From Syngnathus acus (taxonomy: Eukaryota; Chordata; Actinopteri; Syngnathiformes; Syngnathidae): a stretch of 64,000 nucleotides of DNA. The stretch covers positions 2,332,501 to 2,396,500 of the forward strand of contig NC_051094.1 in NCBI RefSeq assembly GCF_901709675.1. Reading direction: 5' to 3'. Below are positions 37,801-54,339 of the stretch, piece by piece. The translations under genes were made by a program, and so were the position numbers. Position 1 is the stretch's first letter. Every line of letters begins with the position of its first letter. The notes beneath the pieces were generated by a model that was given only the letters and a program-made list of their open reading frames with translations, was not told where the DNA came from and did not search any database.

Positions 37801-38111
37801 TGGAGAAGGAGGCGTCGCGCCAAAGAGAATTACATTCACCACCGCTTTCAGTCCCGCTTGCTGAGTGAGGAGTTGACTTTTTGTTCTATTTTCTTCCTGC
37901 GCTTGGAGCGAGTACGCTGCTGAGATCAGTGACACACATTTCAAACTGCTGTTTGATTAATAAAAGAAGGAAACCACGTATAACGCTCCCCCGCAAAAAA
38001 GGCCTTGACATAAAAAATGAATGATGACATTCAACAGTGAGTCTATTTGATTGACTGGACTGAGATTTTTCACTGTAATATTCTCAACATCTTTATTTAT
38101 ATTGGAAGATG

Positions 38112-38124
38112 AGCAGCAGCAGCA

Positions 38125-38158
<34 letters not shown>
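38112..38158 (+). repeat. (AGC)n trinucleotide repeat
   Basis: About 15 AGC/CAG units with one GG interruption at 38125-38126. It is not inside any coding exon I can support. Confidence 0.95.
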
Positions 38159-38159
<1 letters not shown>

Positions 38160-38609
38160 CACAGAGGAGATGTCATATGGATTAAACACTCGGAAGGAGT
38201 ATGGAACTCGCAGAGATACTTCTGGCGATTATGTTTCATCTAAAAATAACAAGCCTGACTAAAAAGACAAGAAAAAGAAAGGCACACAAATTCCAGAGAG
38301 AGTCACACTCAAACAGTAAGCGGAAGACAAGCAGCAGAATGTACAGTAGAAAGACAGCTCACTTTAATTATACATAATCGGCAGATGCAGAAGGTATGGA
38401 ACCAAAATATTCAAATACAAGCAGGTCTCTTTCTCTTCAGGGGACCATTGCATTGGGGATGTACATTTAGATTCTGAAATTGAAAAGTTGATGTGTTTTT
38501 GATTATATGCAATTTCAAAACATTAACAGCACGCATGATGGGAATTGTGAAGTACATTGAGATTATTCGGATTATGACTGCATGGTTTTGTAGTACAATA
38601 CATCAATCT

Positions 38610-38897
38610 ATATCTCTCTCCCTCCATCCAGCTTGTCCCCACGGGGGTCGCGGGCGTGCTGCAGCCTATCTAAGCAGTCATCGGGCAGTGACTACGGACA
38701 AGTGGGAGGACACCAGATTGCCCGGAGCAAACCCACGGGGAACGTGTAGAGTCCACACGGGTGCAAACCCGCACCCTCCGAACTATGAGGCGGCGTGCCC
38801 TCCACCCTCCTCTTTCTCTCCATCTCTGTCTGTCTCTCGTACTGTACACACCATTTGACAGGACATGTCAATAAAGCAAAAAAAAAAAAAAAAAAAA
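38610..38897 (+). mobile_element. degraded teleost retroposon-like repeat with poly-A tail
   Basis: It contains CGGGGGTCGCGGGCGTGCTG, then GCAGTCATCGGGCAG, AACCCACGGGGA and CCACACGGGTGC, words of a very common fish interspersed repeat. The 3' end is TGTCAATAAAG followed by 20 A (38878-38897), as expected of a sequence copied from RNA. The 121-codon frame through it is not a gene. Boundaries are approximate. Confidence 0.6.
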
Positions 38898-39149
38898 CAC
38901 TCCTGTCCGCTTGGTCCTAAAACCCTACATAGCGCTACGGTTAAAGCCTGTTCAAATATTTACATTGCAATCTGTCCTTGAGGTGTATTTCGATGAACAA
39001 AAAAACATTATTAATATTTTATCAAAATCGTATATGATTTCATATAGAATAACTGGATATAAGGATATATTCGGCCGGGTTTTTCTACAATAAGCGTTCA
39101 GGCATCTATTTAGCCACCTGCATACCCGGAGTTTCACCGTGACCTCTAC

Positions 39150-39371
39150 TGCTATTGAAAATACTTGGTGGCGGCGCTGCAAACATTTGGGTTGATTTTG
39201 ACGATGTCAACAGCTCTGGTGGACGCGGTGCAACCTTCTCGAAAATAACTCATTCATTTTGTACTTAAACGTCGCAAGAAGGGCTTATGTGCTCCTCGCC
39301 GTGTCATCTCCGATTCGGAGTGCTCTGTGTTGTCGGCGTTGAGCAGCCTGTTTCAGCTGCACTGCATCAAC
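39150..39371 (+). promoter_or_regulatory. tmem161b: tmem161b promoter and 5' UTR region
   Basis: A GC- and CpG-richer block leads into the start codon at 39372. It holds GGTGGCGGCGCTGC and CTCCTCGCCGTGTCATCTCC, with no TATA box, as is usual for a broadly expressed gene. The transcription start cannot be fixed from sequence. Confidence 0.55.
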
Positions 39372-46374
<7,003 letters not shown>

Positions 46375-47815
46375 AACAAGGCCCCGCCCCCCCCCGCCGC
46401 ACTGACTCACCATATCATCGGAACTATCGGTTTGACTCCCAGTGCTTCCTCCGCAGATGACAACTGTGTGGTTTTTCCATTCACTCCTTTTTATTCACAT
46501 TACAAGATTTCTTACATTTAGTAACGATCACAAACACGTGACTGACAAAGTAACAATGGTGGTTAAAGACTGTATATCATGCTGGACATTTATTATTTTT
46601 TATTTTTTTTCCCCCTCTCCTGCAGTTATTCACAAGGAAGTATGTTTTGGTTTTTGACTGAGTTATGGCGGCTAACTTGTTGGGTGCAAGACACGCACCT
46701 AAAGAGACTCTGAGATGAGCTGCCCTGTCGAAAAGTGTTTGAAAGAGTCTTAAAGCGACGGCGCATGACGGAGGAGCCAATCGGCCAACATTCGATTGCT
46801 TGAATGTGTCCAAATGAAGTTCAAGACGTTCCAGAAGATGTTGAAACAAGCAGCGTGACCTCTTGTTTTTTTTTTTTTTTGTTTAAATATGAAACTGAGC
46901 CATTTTGAAACAAGCGCGGAGCTCTTTCCAAGCAGTTGTGACTGTTTTCAGAAGGGGAGGGGCCGTGCTCAGATGAGCTGTTTGCATGCACGGAGGAGGG
47001 CAAGATGTGTCGCCTACTGTTGTTGATGCGAAAATGCCTTTTAAGTTTTTCTTCCCTTGATTGTTTTGCTAACTCTAATCACTTTTTTTTTTTCCTCCCC
47101 TGTTTGAGTTTTTCTAACAAATCAAGTTGATTGGTGCCAAGTGTTCCCATGCCTGTCTCAAACCACATCTCCACCTTAAGGGCCTTACAGTTCATGAAGA
47201 ATTGTGTGTGTGTGTGTTTTTGTATGCGCAAATCAAGACCGAAGTGTATTTCTTGACAAAGCTAATACAAATGTCCAAACGTTTCAAAAAACAGGGCACA
47301 ATGTCCAACACTTTTGTGCCCTTCGCTACCTTCGTTCGCTTTTCCCACGGGAGACAACTGAACATATTTTTACTTTGACAAAATGGGGAAACAACGAATG
47401 TATCAAGCCTGCCTGAATTGGATGTGATTCATTTTTCTTTTGAACCCCTCCACACTTCCTTTTAGTCATTCTGCTACAAACTTAATGTGGTCGCAATTTT
47501 ATGTCCTAATGACTGTTTTATTGATCTTTTTGTTGTATTTATTAAAGACGTCTAGGCCTGTAAACATTATTGACTTGAATCACTTTTGTACATGTTACGA
47601 CAATTCAATTTCATCTTTTTCTTTTTGCGCGGCCTGTTCGGTTGGGAAGTAGCTGGGATACTTTCAGGATTCGCTTTTCTTCTGTCCAGTGCCACTAAAA
47701 GTTTTGCTTTTATTCCATTTCATGGATTCATAAAGTAATGTACTGATGTTGCTCCCGTATGTATTTATTTCAGCATTGGAATTTCTTTTTAAATAAATTA
47801 TGTTCTTTTCTTTGT
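46375..47815 (+). other. tmem161b: tmem161b 3' UTR (estimated)
   Basis: No stop-free frame of note follows the TAA. Candidate poly-A signals are ATTAAA near 47541 and AATAAA at 47792-47797, the latter followed by T/GT-rich DNA, so the longer form would end near 47815. It has T-rich and AU-rich stretches (GTATTTATTT near 47760). I found no match to the miR-9 seed complement. Confidence 0.6.
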
Positions 47816-48237
47816 GGATCTGTTCATCCTTCACACTTGACAAATATTGGAAAATGAAAAAAAAAACACTGATTTGTTGAAATGTATTACAGATAAGAGT
47901 GCACAACTGCATTCAAGTAGCACCATTGTGATTTCCACTGCCATTGTCCATGTCTTTAATACCTCAATAAGACCATTACCACTCCAGCTGAGATATGTGT
48001 CCTTGTGTAAACGACTATTGATTAAGATCAATTTAGCTCATCTTGCCGCTGTGTCCTTGCTGCAAACAGCAAATGCTTCCAAAGTCCTCTTAGCGCACGA
48101 AAATTACTTATGGCCTCAAGTGCCTTTGTCGGGCCGAGCGGCAAAACTGGACCAATGCATCTGTAGGTCTCGATCAATAAGAGATTATAAGCATTCCAAA
48201 TAGACTCGACTCGTGAAGAGGTTCCCCCATTCACTTG
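47816..48237. other. intergenic spacer
   Basis: About 420 bp between the estimated tmem161b 3' end and the large hAT-like insertion. No feature seen. Confidence 0.5.
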
Positions 48238-48245
48238 ATTTAGCG
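48238..48245. repeat. left 8-bp target-site duplication
   Basis: ATTTAGCG, identical to 52283-52290. Confidence 0.85.
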
Positions 48246-48389
48246 CAGTGCTTCTGAAATAATGAGTATTCGCTCTACAATGAAGAGCGCAGGGAACATA
48301 CGCACACACTAGTGATGTGCATTACAGTTCGTTTAAGTGAACTGAATCTTTAGAATAAGTGTGATTCCCTCGTTAAGTGCACCTTATTA

Positions 48390-50465
48390 GGTACACTTGA
48401 AAATGGCGGTGTACCTAATGCAAAGTCCGTGTAATTCCCTCGTTAAGTGCACCTGCGTGAAAAGTTTTAGCTCCTGCGGAACGTGAAAGTGACCAAAAAC
48501 CTTTCACGCAGGTGCGCTTAACGAGGGTCACTTGCAAAACATGTTGGAACGCGGCCCCGAGGACGAGAGCTTGACACTTGTGACCTTTGACCATGATATT
48601 TCCCTAATAAAGTGGCCTGTTATTAGGTACACTTGAGAATGGCGGTGTACCTAATGGAGTGTCCGTGTGATTCCCTCGTTAAGTGCACCTGCGGGAAAAG
48701 TTTTAGCTCCTGCGGAACGTGAAAGGGGCTAAAACTTTTCACGCAGGTGCGCTTAACGAGGGTCACTTGGAAAACATGTTGGAACGCGGCCCCCGAGGAC
48801 TAGAGCTTGACACCTGTGACCTTTGACCATGATATTTCCCTAATAAAGTGGCCTGTTATTAGGTACACTTGAGAATGGCGGTGTACCTAATGGAGTGTCC
48901 GTGTGATTCCCTCGTTAAGTGCACCTGCGTGAAAAGTTTTAGCTCCTGCGGAACGTGAAAGGGGCTAAAACTTTTCACGCAGGTGCGCTTAACGAGGGTC
49001 ACTTGCAAAACATGTTGGAACGCGGCCCCTGAGGACTAGAGCTTGACACCTGTGACCTTTGACCATGATATTTCCCTAATAAAGTGGCCTGTTATTAGGT
49101 ACACTTGAGAATGGCGGTGTACCTAATGGAGTGTCCGTGTGATTCCCTCGTTAAGTGCACCTGCGTGAAAAGTTTTAGCTCCTGCGGCACGTGAAAGGGG
49201 CTAAAACTTTTCACGCAGGTGCGCTTAACGAGGGTCACTTGCAAAACATGTTGGAACGCGGCCCCGAGGACTAGGGCTTGACACCTGTGACCTTTGACCA
49301 TGATATTTCCCTAATAAAGTGGCCTGTTATTAGGTACACTTGAGAATGGCGGTGTACCTAATGGAGTGTCCGTGTGATTCCCTCGTTAAGTGCACCTGCG
49401 TGAAAAGTTTTAGCTCCTGCGGAACGTGAAAGGGGCTAAAACTTTTCACGCAGGTGCGCTTAACGAGGATCACTTGCAAAACATGTTGGAACGCGGCCCC
49501 GAGGACTAGGGCTTGACACCTGTGACCTTTGACCATGATATTTCCCTAATAAAGTGGCCTGTTATTAGGTACACTTGAAAATGGCGGTGTACCTAATGGA
49601 GTGTCCGTGTGATTCCCTCGTTAAGTGCACCTGCGTGAAAAGTTTTAGCTCCTGCGGCACGTGAAAGGGGCTAAAACTTTTCACGCAGGTGCGCTTAACG
49701 AGGGTCACTTGCAAAACATGTTGGAACGCGGCCCCGAGGACTAGGGCTTGACACCTGTGACCTTTGACCATGATATTTCCCTAATAAAGTGGCCTGTTAT
49801 TAGGTACACTTGAGAATGGCGGTGTACCTAATGGAGTGTCCGTGTGATTCCCTCGTTAAGTGCACCTGCGTGAAAAGTTTTAGCTCCTGCGGAACGTGAA
49901 AGGGGCTAAAACTTTTCACGCAGGTGCGCTTAACGAGGATCACTTGCAAAACATGTTGGAACGCGGCCCCGAGGACTAGGGCTTGACACCTGTGACCTTT
50001 GACCATGATATTTCCCTAATAAAGTGGCCTGTTATTAGGTACACTTGAAAATGGCGGTGTACCTAATGGAGTGTCCGTGTGATTCCCTCGTTAAGTGCAC
50101 CTGCGTGAAAAGTTTTAGCTCCTGCGGCACGTGAAAGGGGCTAAAACTTTTCACGCAGGTGCGCTTAACGAGGGTCACTTGCAAAACATGTTGGAACGCG
50201 GCCCCGAGGACTAGGGCTTGACACCTGTGACCTTTGACCATGATATTTCCCTAATAATGTGGCCTGTTATTAGGTACACTTGAAAATGGAGGTGTACCTA
50301 ATGGAGTGTCCGTGTGATTCCCTCGTTAAGTGCACCTGCGTGAAAAGTTTTAGCTCCTGCAGAACGTGAAAGGAGCTAAATCTTTTCACGCAGGTGTTTT
50401 TAACGAGGGTAACTTGGAAAACATATTGGAACGCGGCCCCTCGAGGACTGGAGGTCGACACCCCT
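48390..50465 (+). repeat. 235-bp hairpin satellite array, nine units
   Basis: Units begin (at GGTACACTT) at 48390, 48626, 48862, 49098, 49333, 49568, 49803, 50038 and 50273, a period of 236 bp in the first three and 235 bp thereafter. Each unit holds an 11-bp-stem hairpin (ATTAGGTACAC/GTGTACCTAAT) and a 35-bp-stem hairpin; in the unit at 49568 the arms are 49615-49649 and 49670-49704 with a 20-base loop. The outer units are the most diverged. The period is not a multiple of three and no frame continues between units, so the repeated 68-codon antisense frames are not genes. Confidence 0.97.
49615..49704. repeat. representative long hairpin of the satellite unit
   Basis: Two 35-base arms, starting CCCTCGTTAAG and ending CTTAACGAGGG, pair with a single T/G mismatch that would be a wobble pair in RNA. 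The loop is 20 bases. Equivalent hairpins recur in the other units, with more mismatches in the outermost ones. Confidence 0.95.
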
Positions 50466-50469
50466 GGTT

Positions 50470-50745
50470 TAAGTGAAAAGTGCCACACCCGCCCTCACCC
50501 CCACTTTCTGATTGGCTGGTTGATCTGTGACATCACTCGGACACTCCATTAGGTACACCGCCATTTTTAGGTGTACCTAATAACAGGCCAGTTCATTAGG
50601 GAAAAATCACGGCCAAAGCTTAACTGAAAGTGAAAAGTGCCACACCCGCCCTCACCCCCACCTCCTGATTGGCTGGTTGATCTGTGATGTCACACGGACA
50701 CTCCATTAGGTACACCACAATTTTCAGGTGTACCTCATAACTTTA
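50470..50745. repeat. two-copy tandem repeat with inverted satellite pieces
   Basis: A segment with GAAAAGTGCCACACCCGCCC and GATTGGCTGGTTGATCTGTG occurs at 50477 and again at 50632, a 155-bp period. Each copy ends in TCGGACACTCCATTAGGTAC-type sequence, which is the reverse complement of part of the 235-bp unit. It is directly downstream of the main array and within the same insertion. Confidence 0.85.
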
Positions 50746-51029
50746 TGTATTTTTTATACGTGTCAAGAATGTGTATTTGACGACTTGCTCTTTATTTTGG
50801 GGGACACCAACACATATTACACAACGTAAAACACATACATATTGTCATATAAAGCAGTTAACCAAATGTCAGATTTTTGTTTTCATGCACAAAAAAATAA
50901 AAACAAGGAATAAAACACCAGACAAGTTTTAACAGGTTTTAATGTTTATTAAAATAATAATAATAATAATTAAAGTAAATTTCAAACCAGCAATCTAATG
51001 TGAAATTGCAGTAGATATATTGGATAACA

Positions 51030-51560
51030 ATATTTAAGATTCAAGAGTTTTTATTCGCCATGTTTGAGCGTGCCAAACAAGGAGTTTATTTGACTTCGGT
51101 ACATCACAATCCTCTGTTCAACATTTAGGTGACTAACAACACTCAGGACGTGTGAAAAATGACAAATATTCTCAAACATCCCCTGATCTTAAACTCCCAG
51201 GAGGGCAAGGAAAAACTCAAAACTCCAACTAGGGGAAATGAGAAACGTTGAGCAGAGACCACAGATGGGAGGGTCCCTCTTCCAGGATGACCAGGCTGCA
51301 ATGGATGCAGAGAGGACACAGTACAGTGTAGACAATTCAAAAAAGGTGTGGAGAGCAGGATGTTGTTGCACAGCAATGACTCTGAGACTCTGAGTGGTGT
51401 GAGTTGATCAGAGCAACAGTCTCTGTGTCTGCTGGTTTTGGCGTACAGAGCTCTATAACGCCGTCCGGAGGGGAGTAGTTCAAACAGACTGCAACCTGGG
51501 TGAGATGGGTATATGTGCATACACGTTATTTGAAGTGTTATCAAATCAAGATGACCCAAA
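51030..51560 (-). mobile_element. retroposon-like fragment inside the insertion
   Basis: A 138-codon minus-strand frame (51143-51559) contains SLFELLPSGRRYRALYAKTS, a peptide I associate with the end of the coding part of repeated non-LTR-like sequences in fish. The + strand sequence at 51035-51060 (TTCAAGAGTTTTTATTCGCC) also looks like a common fish repeat tail. It is not an intact gene. Class is uncertain. Confidence 0.35.
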
Positions 51561-52282
51561 GAGAAGCATCATCTCCCGGTTGTTGCATAACGGCGCATCC
51601 CTTCATGCAATAAAGTTAGTGGAGTAAACGTGCATAAAAGAAGTGGTGTTTCAGTGAGTGGTTCTTTCTTTCCTTGGCGAATCGTAATACATACTTACAT
51701 AGTTCACGCCAGGAGGGTGACGCAACACGTTCACTGACTGATCCGTTGATGCACAGGAAGGAAGGCAGTTGACCCATTGACTCGTTCGCGAACGCGAAAG
51801 TCAGGATTCGTTCCCTCACTGATCAGTTCTCGCGATGAACTGGAAATGCAAATCACTCACTGACTGACTCGTTCACTCACAGACCCGTTCGGTTGGTGAA
51901 CGGGAAATGCAATTCACAACATCAACAGGAAGTGACGTCATTATCTTCTTTGTTTTGTTTTACGGTGAGGTGGCACCAGCTTCAATACGCATTACTGACA
52001 CCTACTGGTTGAAGTCATATGAACTGGAAAAAAAGAATTGGTTCACTCGTTCACTGAAAGGATTCGGTCTTTTGAACGAATCGTTCACTCACGAGCCAAC
52101 ACTAGCACACAGCACAGACAGAGCAGGCGATACAAAGTGCAGTGGGACGCCATGGAAAAATATTGAACAGATATTATAATAAGATAATATAATATTTAAC
52201 TTTTTTATTTATTTTTTTGTTTTTTCTAATGTCTCCCTAAGGGGGGCATCACAGCAGCACAGAAAATAATTGAGAAGCACTG

Positions 52283-52290
52283 ATTTAGCG
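52283..52290. repeat. right 8-bp target-site duplication
   Basis: ATTTAGCG, identical to 48238-48245. Confidence 0.85.
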
Positions 52291-52703
52291 ACTCAATTTT
52301 TGGACCATTTCAAACCTAAAGTTTAGCAATAGAGATTATGTACACAGTCCTCAATAAAACTCACGATGAAAAGAAAAATCCCCTTGCCGAGTGTATTGAC
52401 AACAATAAAAGCTCATTCTTGGCTGTTGATATTTTTCTGGTTTGAATGGCTCTTACTTTAATTGACATTTAACAAAGTGTGTCCTTGGACAAGCAAGCAC
52501 TGATTGAGACTGTCAATGGCCACTTGGATGTAACCTTTTCTATCAAACATTCAATTCACACATTTAGCGACCGGGCGGGTGTGTCATATATTGAGAAGTT
52601 TGAGATATTTGTCACACTGTACATGGATAGTGCAATAAGATTAATAAGAAGTTTTTATTCAGCCAAACTGGGTGAAGCCAGAGGAATGCAAACTGCATGC
52701 AAT

Positions 52704-52810
52704 GTTAGGGGCTAAGGCTCGGGCTAAGGTTAGGGTTAGAGCTAAAGTTAGGGTTTAAAACTAGGGTTAGGGTTTCAAACTAAGGTTAGTGTTTCAAAGT
52801 AGGGTTTAAA
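52704..52810 (+). repeat. degenerate telomere-like (TTAGGG)n tract
   Basis: Several GGTTAGGGTTAG and TAGGGTTT words are mixed with diverged variants over about 105 bp. It resembles an old interstitial telomeric repeat or a GGGTTA-type microsatellite. It is too short and degenerate to mark a fusion point. Confidence 0.6.
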
Positions 52811-52814
52811 GCAG

Positions 52815-53924
52815 ATATGTGCATATGACATTTATCACACTATAACGAAGAGGTAACGTGTAATATAGAGATGAATATTTGTCATCCTGCTGTTGTTCCT
52901 ATGTCAACCCCCTCCTTTATGCCAAGCATCAGAGTGGAGTGCCCCCTGGTGCCACCAAACAAGCGTGACATTGAATGCAAGAGTGTTTCCAAATTCTCAG
53001 GCTCGCTACTCCCAAGGCTGCATTTTCTGACGTCATGCGGCCGAATAATGCGGCCTTCGAGGATGCAGCTTTAGAATATGGATAGAGTTGAGTGTACGTC
53101 TTTTCCTGGCATCCAATCAGTGAGCACTTCAGCATTGCGCTCACAAATCAATTTGATGACTTGGCGGCGAATGCCATTGGTCAGAAATTTTAAGTCCATT
53201 TTACAAGGAGAGTTTTCTTTACAAATGTTGTTGCATTCAGATGATTATTCAAATGACGATGACATGATCCTGTCGGGAGAATTACTTTCCCATTGGCTTG
53301 CGTTTGAGGGGGTCACACACACCCGTGACCCCTTGACAGCAAATCGGCGGCATCCGCGACGTGCGCTGACCGGCGGCAAAGGCGGCGGGGTCACCGGCGT
53401 CATCTCAAATGAGTCTCTTGGGAGAAAATGAGCCGGAGACATTTGGAAGGGGTCCTTTCCTTTGCTGCGGAGACACTGCAGAAACACTGTAGGTCAAAAA
53501 ATGTCTGAGAACCTTTTTTTGTCCTGCGATATTTGAGTCTACAATAGAAAATGTAGCAGTCTTTCATCATTATCAATTTAGCTCCTAATGAAAGGAGAGA
53601 ATTATCTCGCACTTTTACCACATTAGTGAATATAACATAAAATGTGCGGCTCCTTTTGAAGGCATTGCCTTTATTCTCGCGACAAAAAGACTTATTATCC
53701 GGCGTCGGCGGCCGCATATTAAATAAGAAAAGCGAGCATCAGTCACCGTGCACAATGCATAGCTGCTTTAAATGACGCCATTATCTCTGATGTCATAGAG
53801 GGAAGCAGGAGGAGAGGAGGTCGGACGTTTCGAATAAAGAAGACGTGATGTGGGGGTGGGAAAAGGCATGAGCGCACCCCTTCTACTTGAAGCCAGTGCG
53901 TAAGAGTTTCCAGTCCAAACTGCG
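52815..53924. other. intergenic, no gene seen
   Basis: There is a CRE-like TGACGTCA near 53029, inside a short inverted-repeat-like block (CTGCAT...ATGCAG) that may be a decayed MITE. Nothing else is supported. Confidence 0.45.
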
Positions 53925-54180
53925 ACACAAATGAATATATTGAATTTCCCATCTGCATGTGCTGCTCCACCGTTTGTGGTCAAATATCCGTTATTTATAA
54001 CGTTATTTATATATATGTCTGTGTATGTTCTTCTGTGGGTTTTTAGCTTGTATTTTTTAATCTTTTTATTCTATTTATTCTATTTATTTTTTTATTTTCA
54101 TGCACTGATCGGTTGGCACTTTTTAAATTTCGTTGTACATGTGTGACAATGACAATAAAGATATATTCTTCTATTCTATT
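53925..54180 (+). mobile_element. retroposon 3' tail typical of teleosts
   Basis: It ends AATTTCGTTGTACATGTGTG, then ACAATGACAATAAAGATATA with TTCTATTCTATT repeats, a widespread fish LINE/SINE 3' tail. The upstream part holds the TGCTGCTCCACCGTTTGTGG motif that recurs at 61973 and 62675. The left boundary is not clear. Confidence 0.55.
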
Positions 54181-54284
54181 ATTTGAAGGTTTATAATGCC
54201 AACTTGTATTTTAAGGCTTCAATGTATTACATTCGGAGTATTTCTGGTTTCCACAATGGTTCCTATGAGTTTTGTTTTTAGAAT

Positions 54285-54333
54285 GACATAGTGGGTGGGA
54301 CGTATTTGGCCCACGGGCCGTAGGTTCCTCACC
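54285..54333 (-). mobile_element. hAT-like terminus fragment
   Basis: Read on the minus strand it begins CATGGGTGAGGAACCTACGG and CCCGTGGGCC, similar in style to the CAGGGGTG...GGCCCG ends of hAT elements. Only one end is seen. Confidence 0.5.
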
Positions 54334-54339
54334 CATGCT

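Larger units (their letters stand above)
48309..52105. mobile_element. possible inner element with inverted CTAGTG ends
   Basis: The left end CTAGTGATGTGC with TTCGTTTAAGTGAACTGAAT is similar, inverted, to the right end (AACGAATCGTTC...CAACACTAG at about 52036-52105). CACACA occurs immediately outside both ends and could be a short target duplication, though it lies in CA-rich DNA. If real, this is a 3.8-kb element holding the satellite array, nested in the outer hAT MITE. I know of common fish repeats with similar GAACGAATCGTTC ends but cannot name the class. Confidence 0.45.
48246..52282. mobile_element. 4,037-bp non-autonomous hAT-like insertion carrying a satellite
   Basis: The ends are perfect 10-bp inverted repeats, CAGTGCTTCT at 48246 and AGAAGCACTG ending at 52282, flanked by a perfect 8-bp direct repeat ATTTAGCG. 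The right subterminal part (AGGGGGGCATCACAG and CAGAAAATAATTGAGAAGC) matches a common teleost hAT MITE. No transposase frame is present. Outer sequence at 48246-48308 and 52106-52282 adds to only about 240 bp, a normal MITE size, so the 3.8 kb between, including the 235-bp array, may be a second element nested inside it. Class by 8-bp duplication and CAG...CTG ends. Confidence 0.8.

Noticed and set aside
38493-38858. 121-codon + strand open frame
   Set aside because: It translates a common fish interspersed repeat.
49095-50488. Six repeated 68-72-codon minus-strand frames as a gene family
   Set aside because: They are the same frame within each 235-bp satellite unit. The period is not a multiple of three and there is no codon-like variation.
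48246-52282. CRISPR-like array
   Set aside because: The host is a vertebrate; the repeats are 235 bp in tandem without unique spacers.
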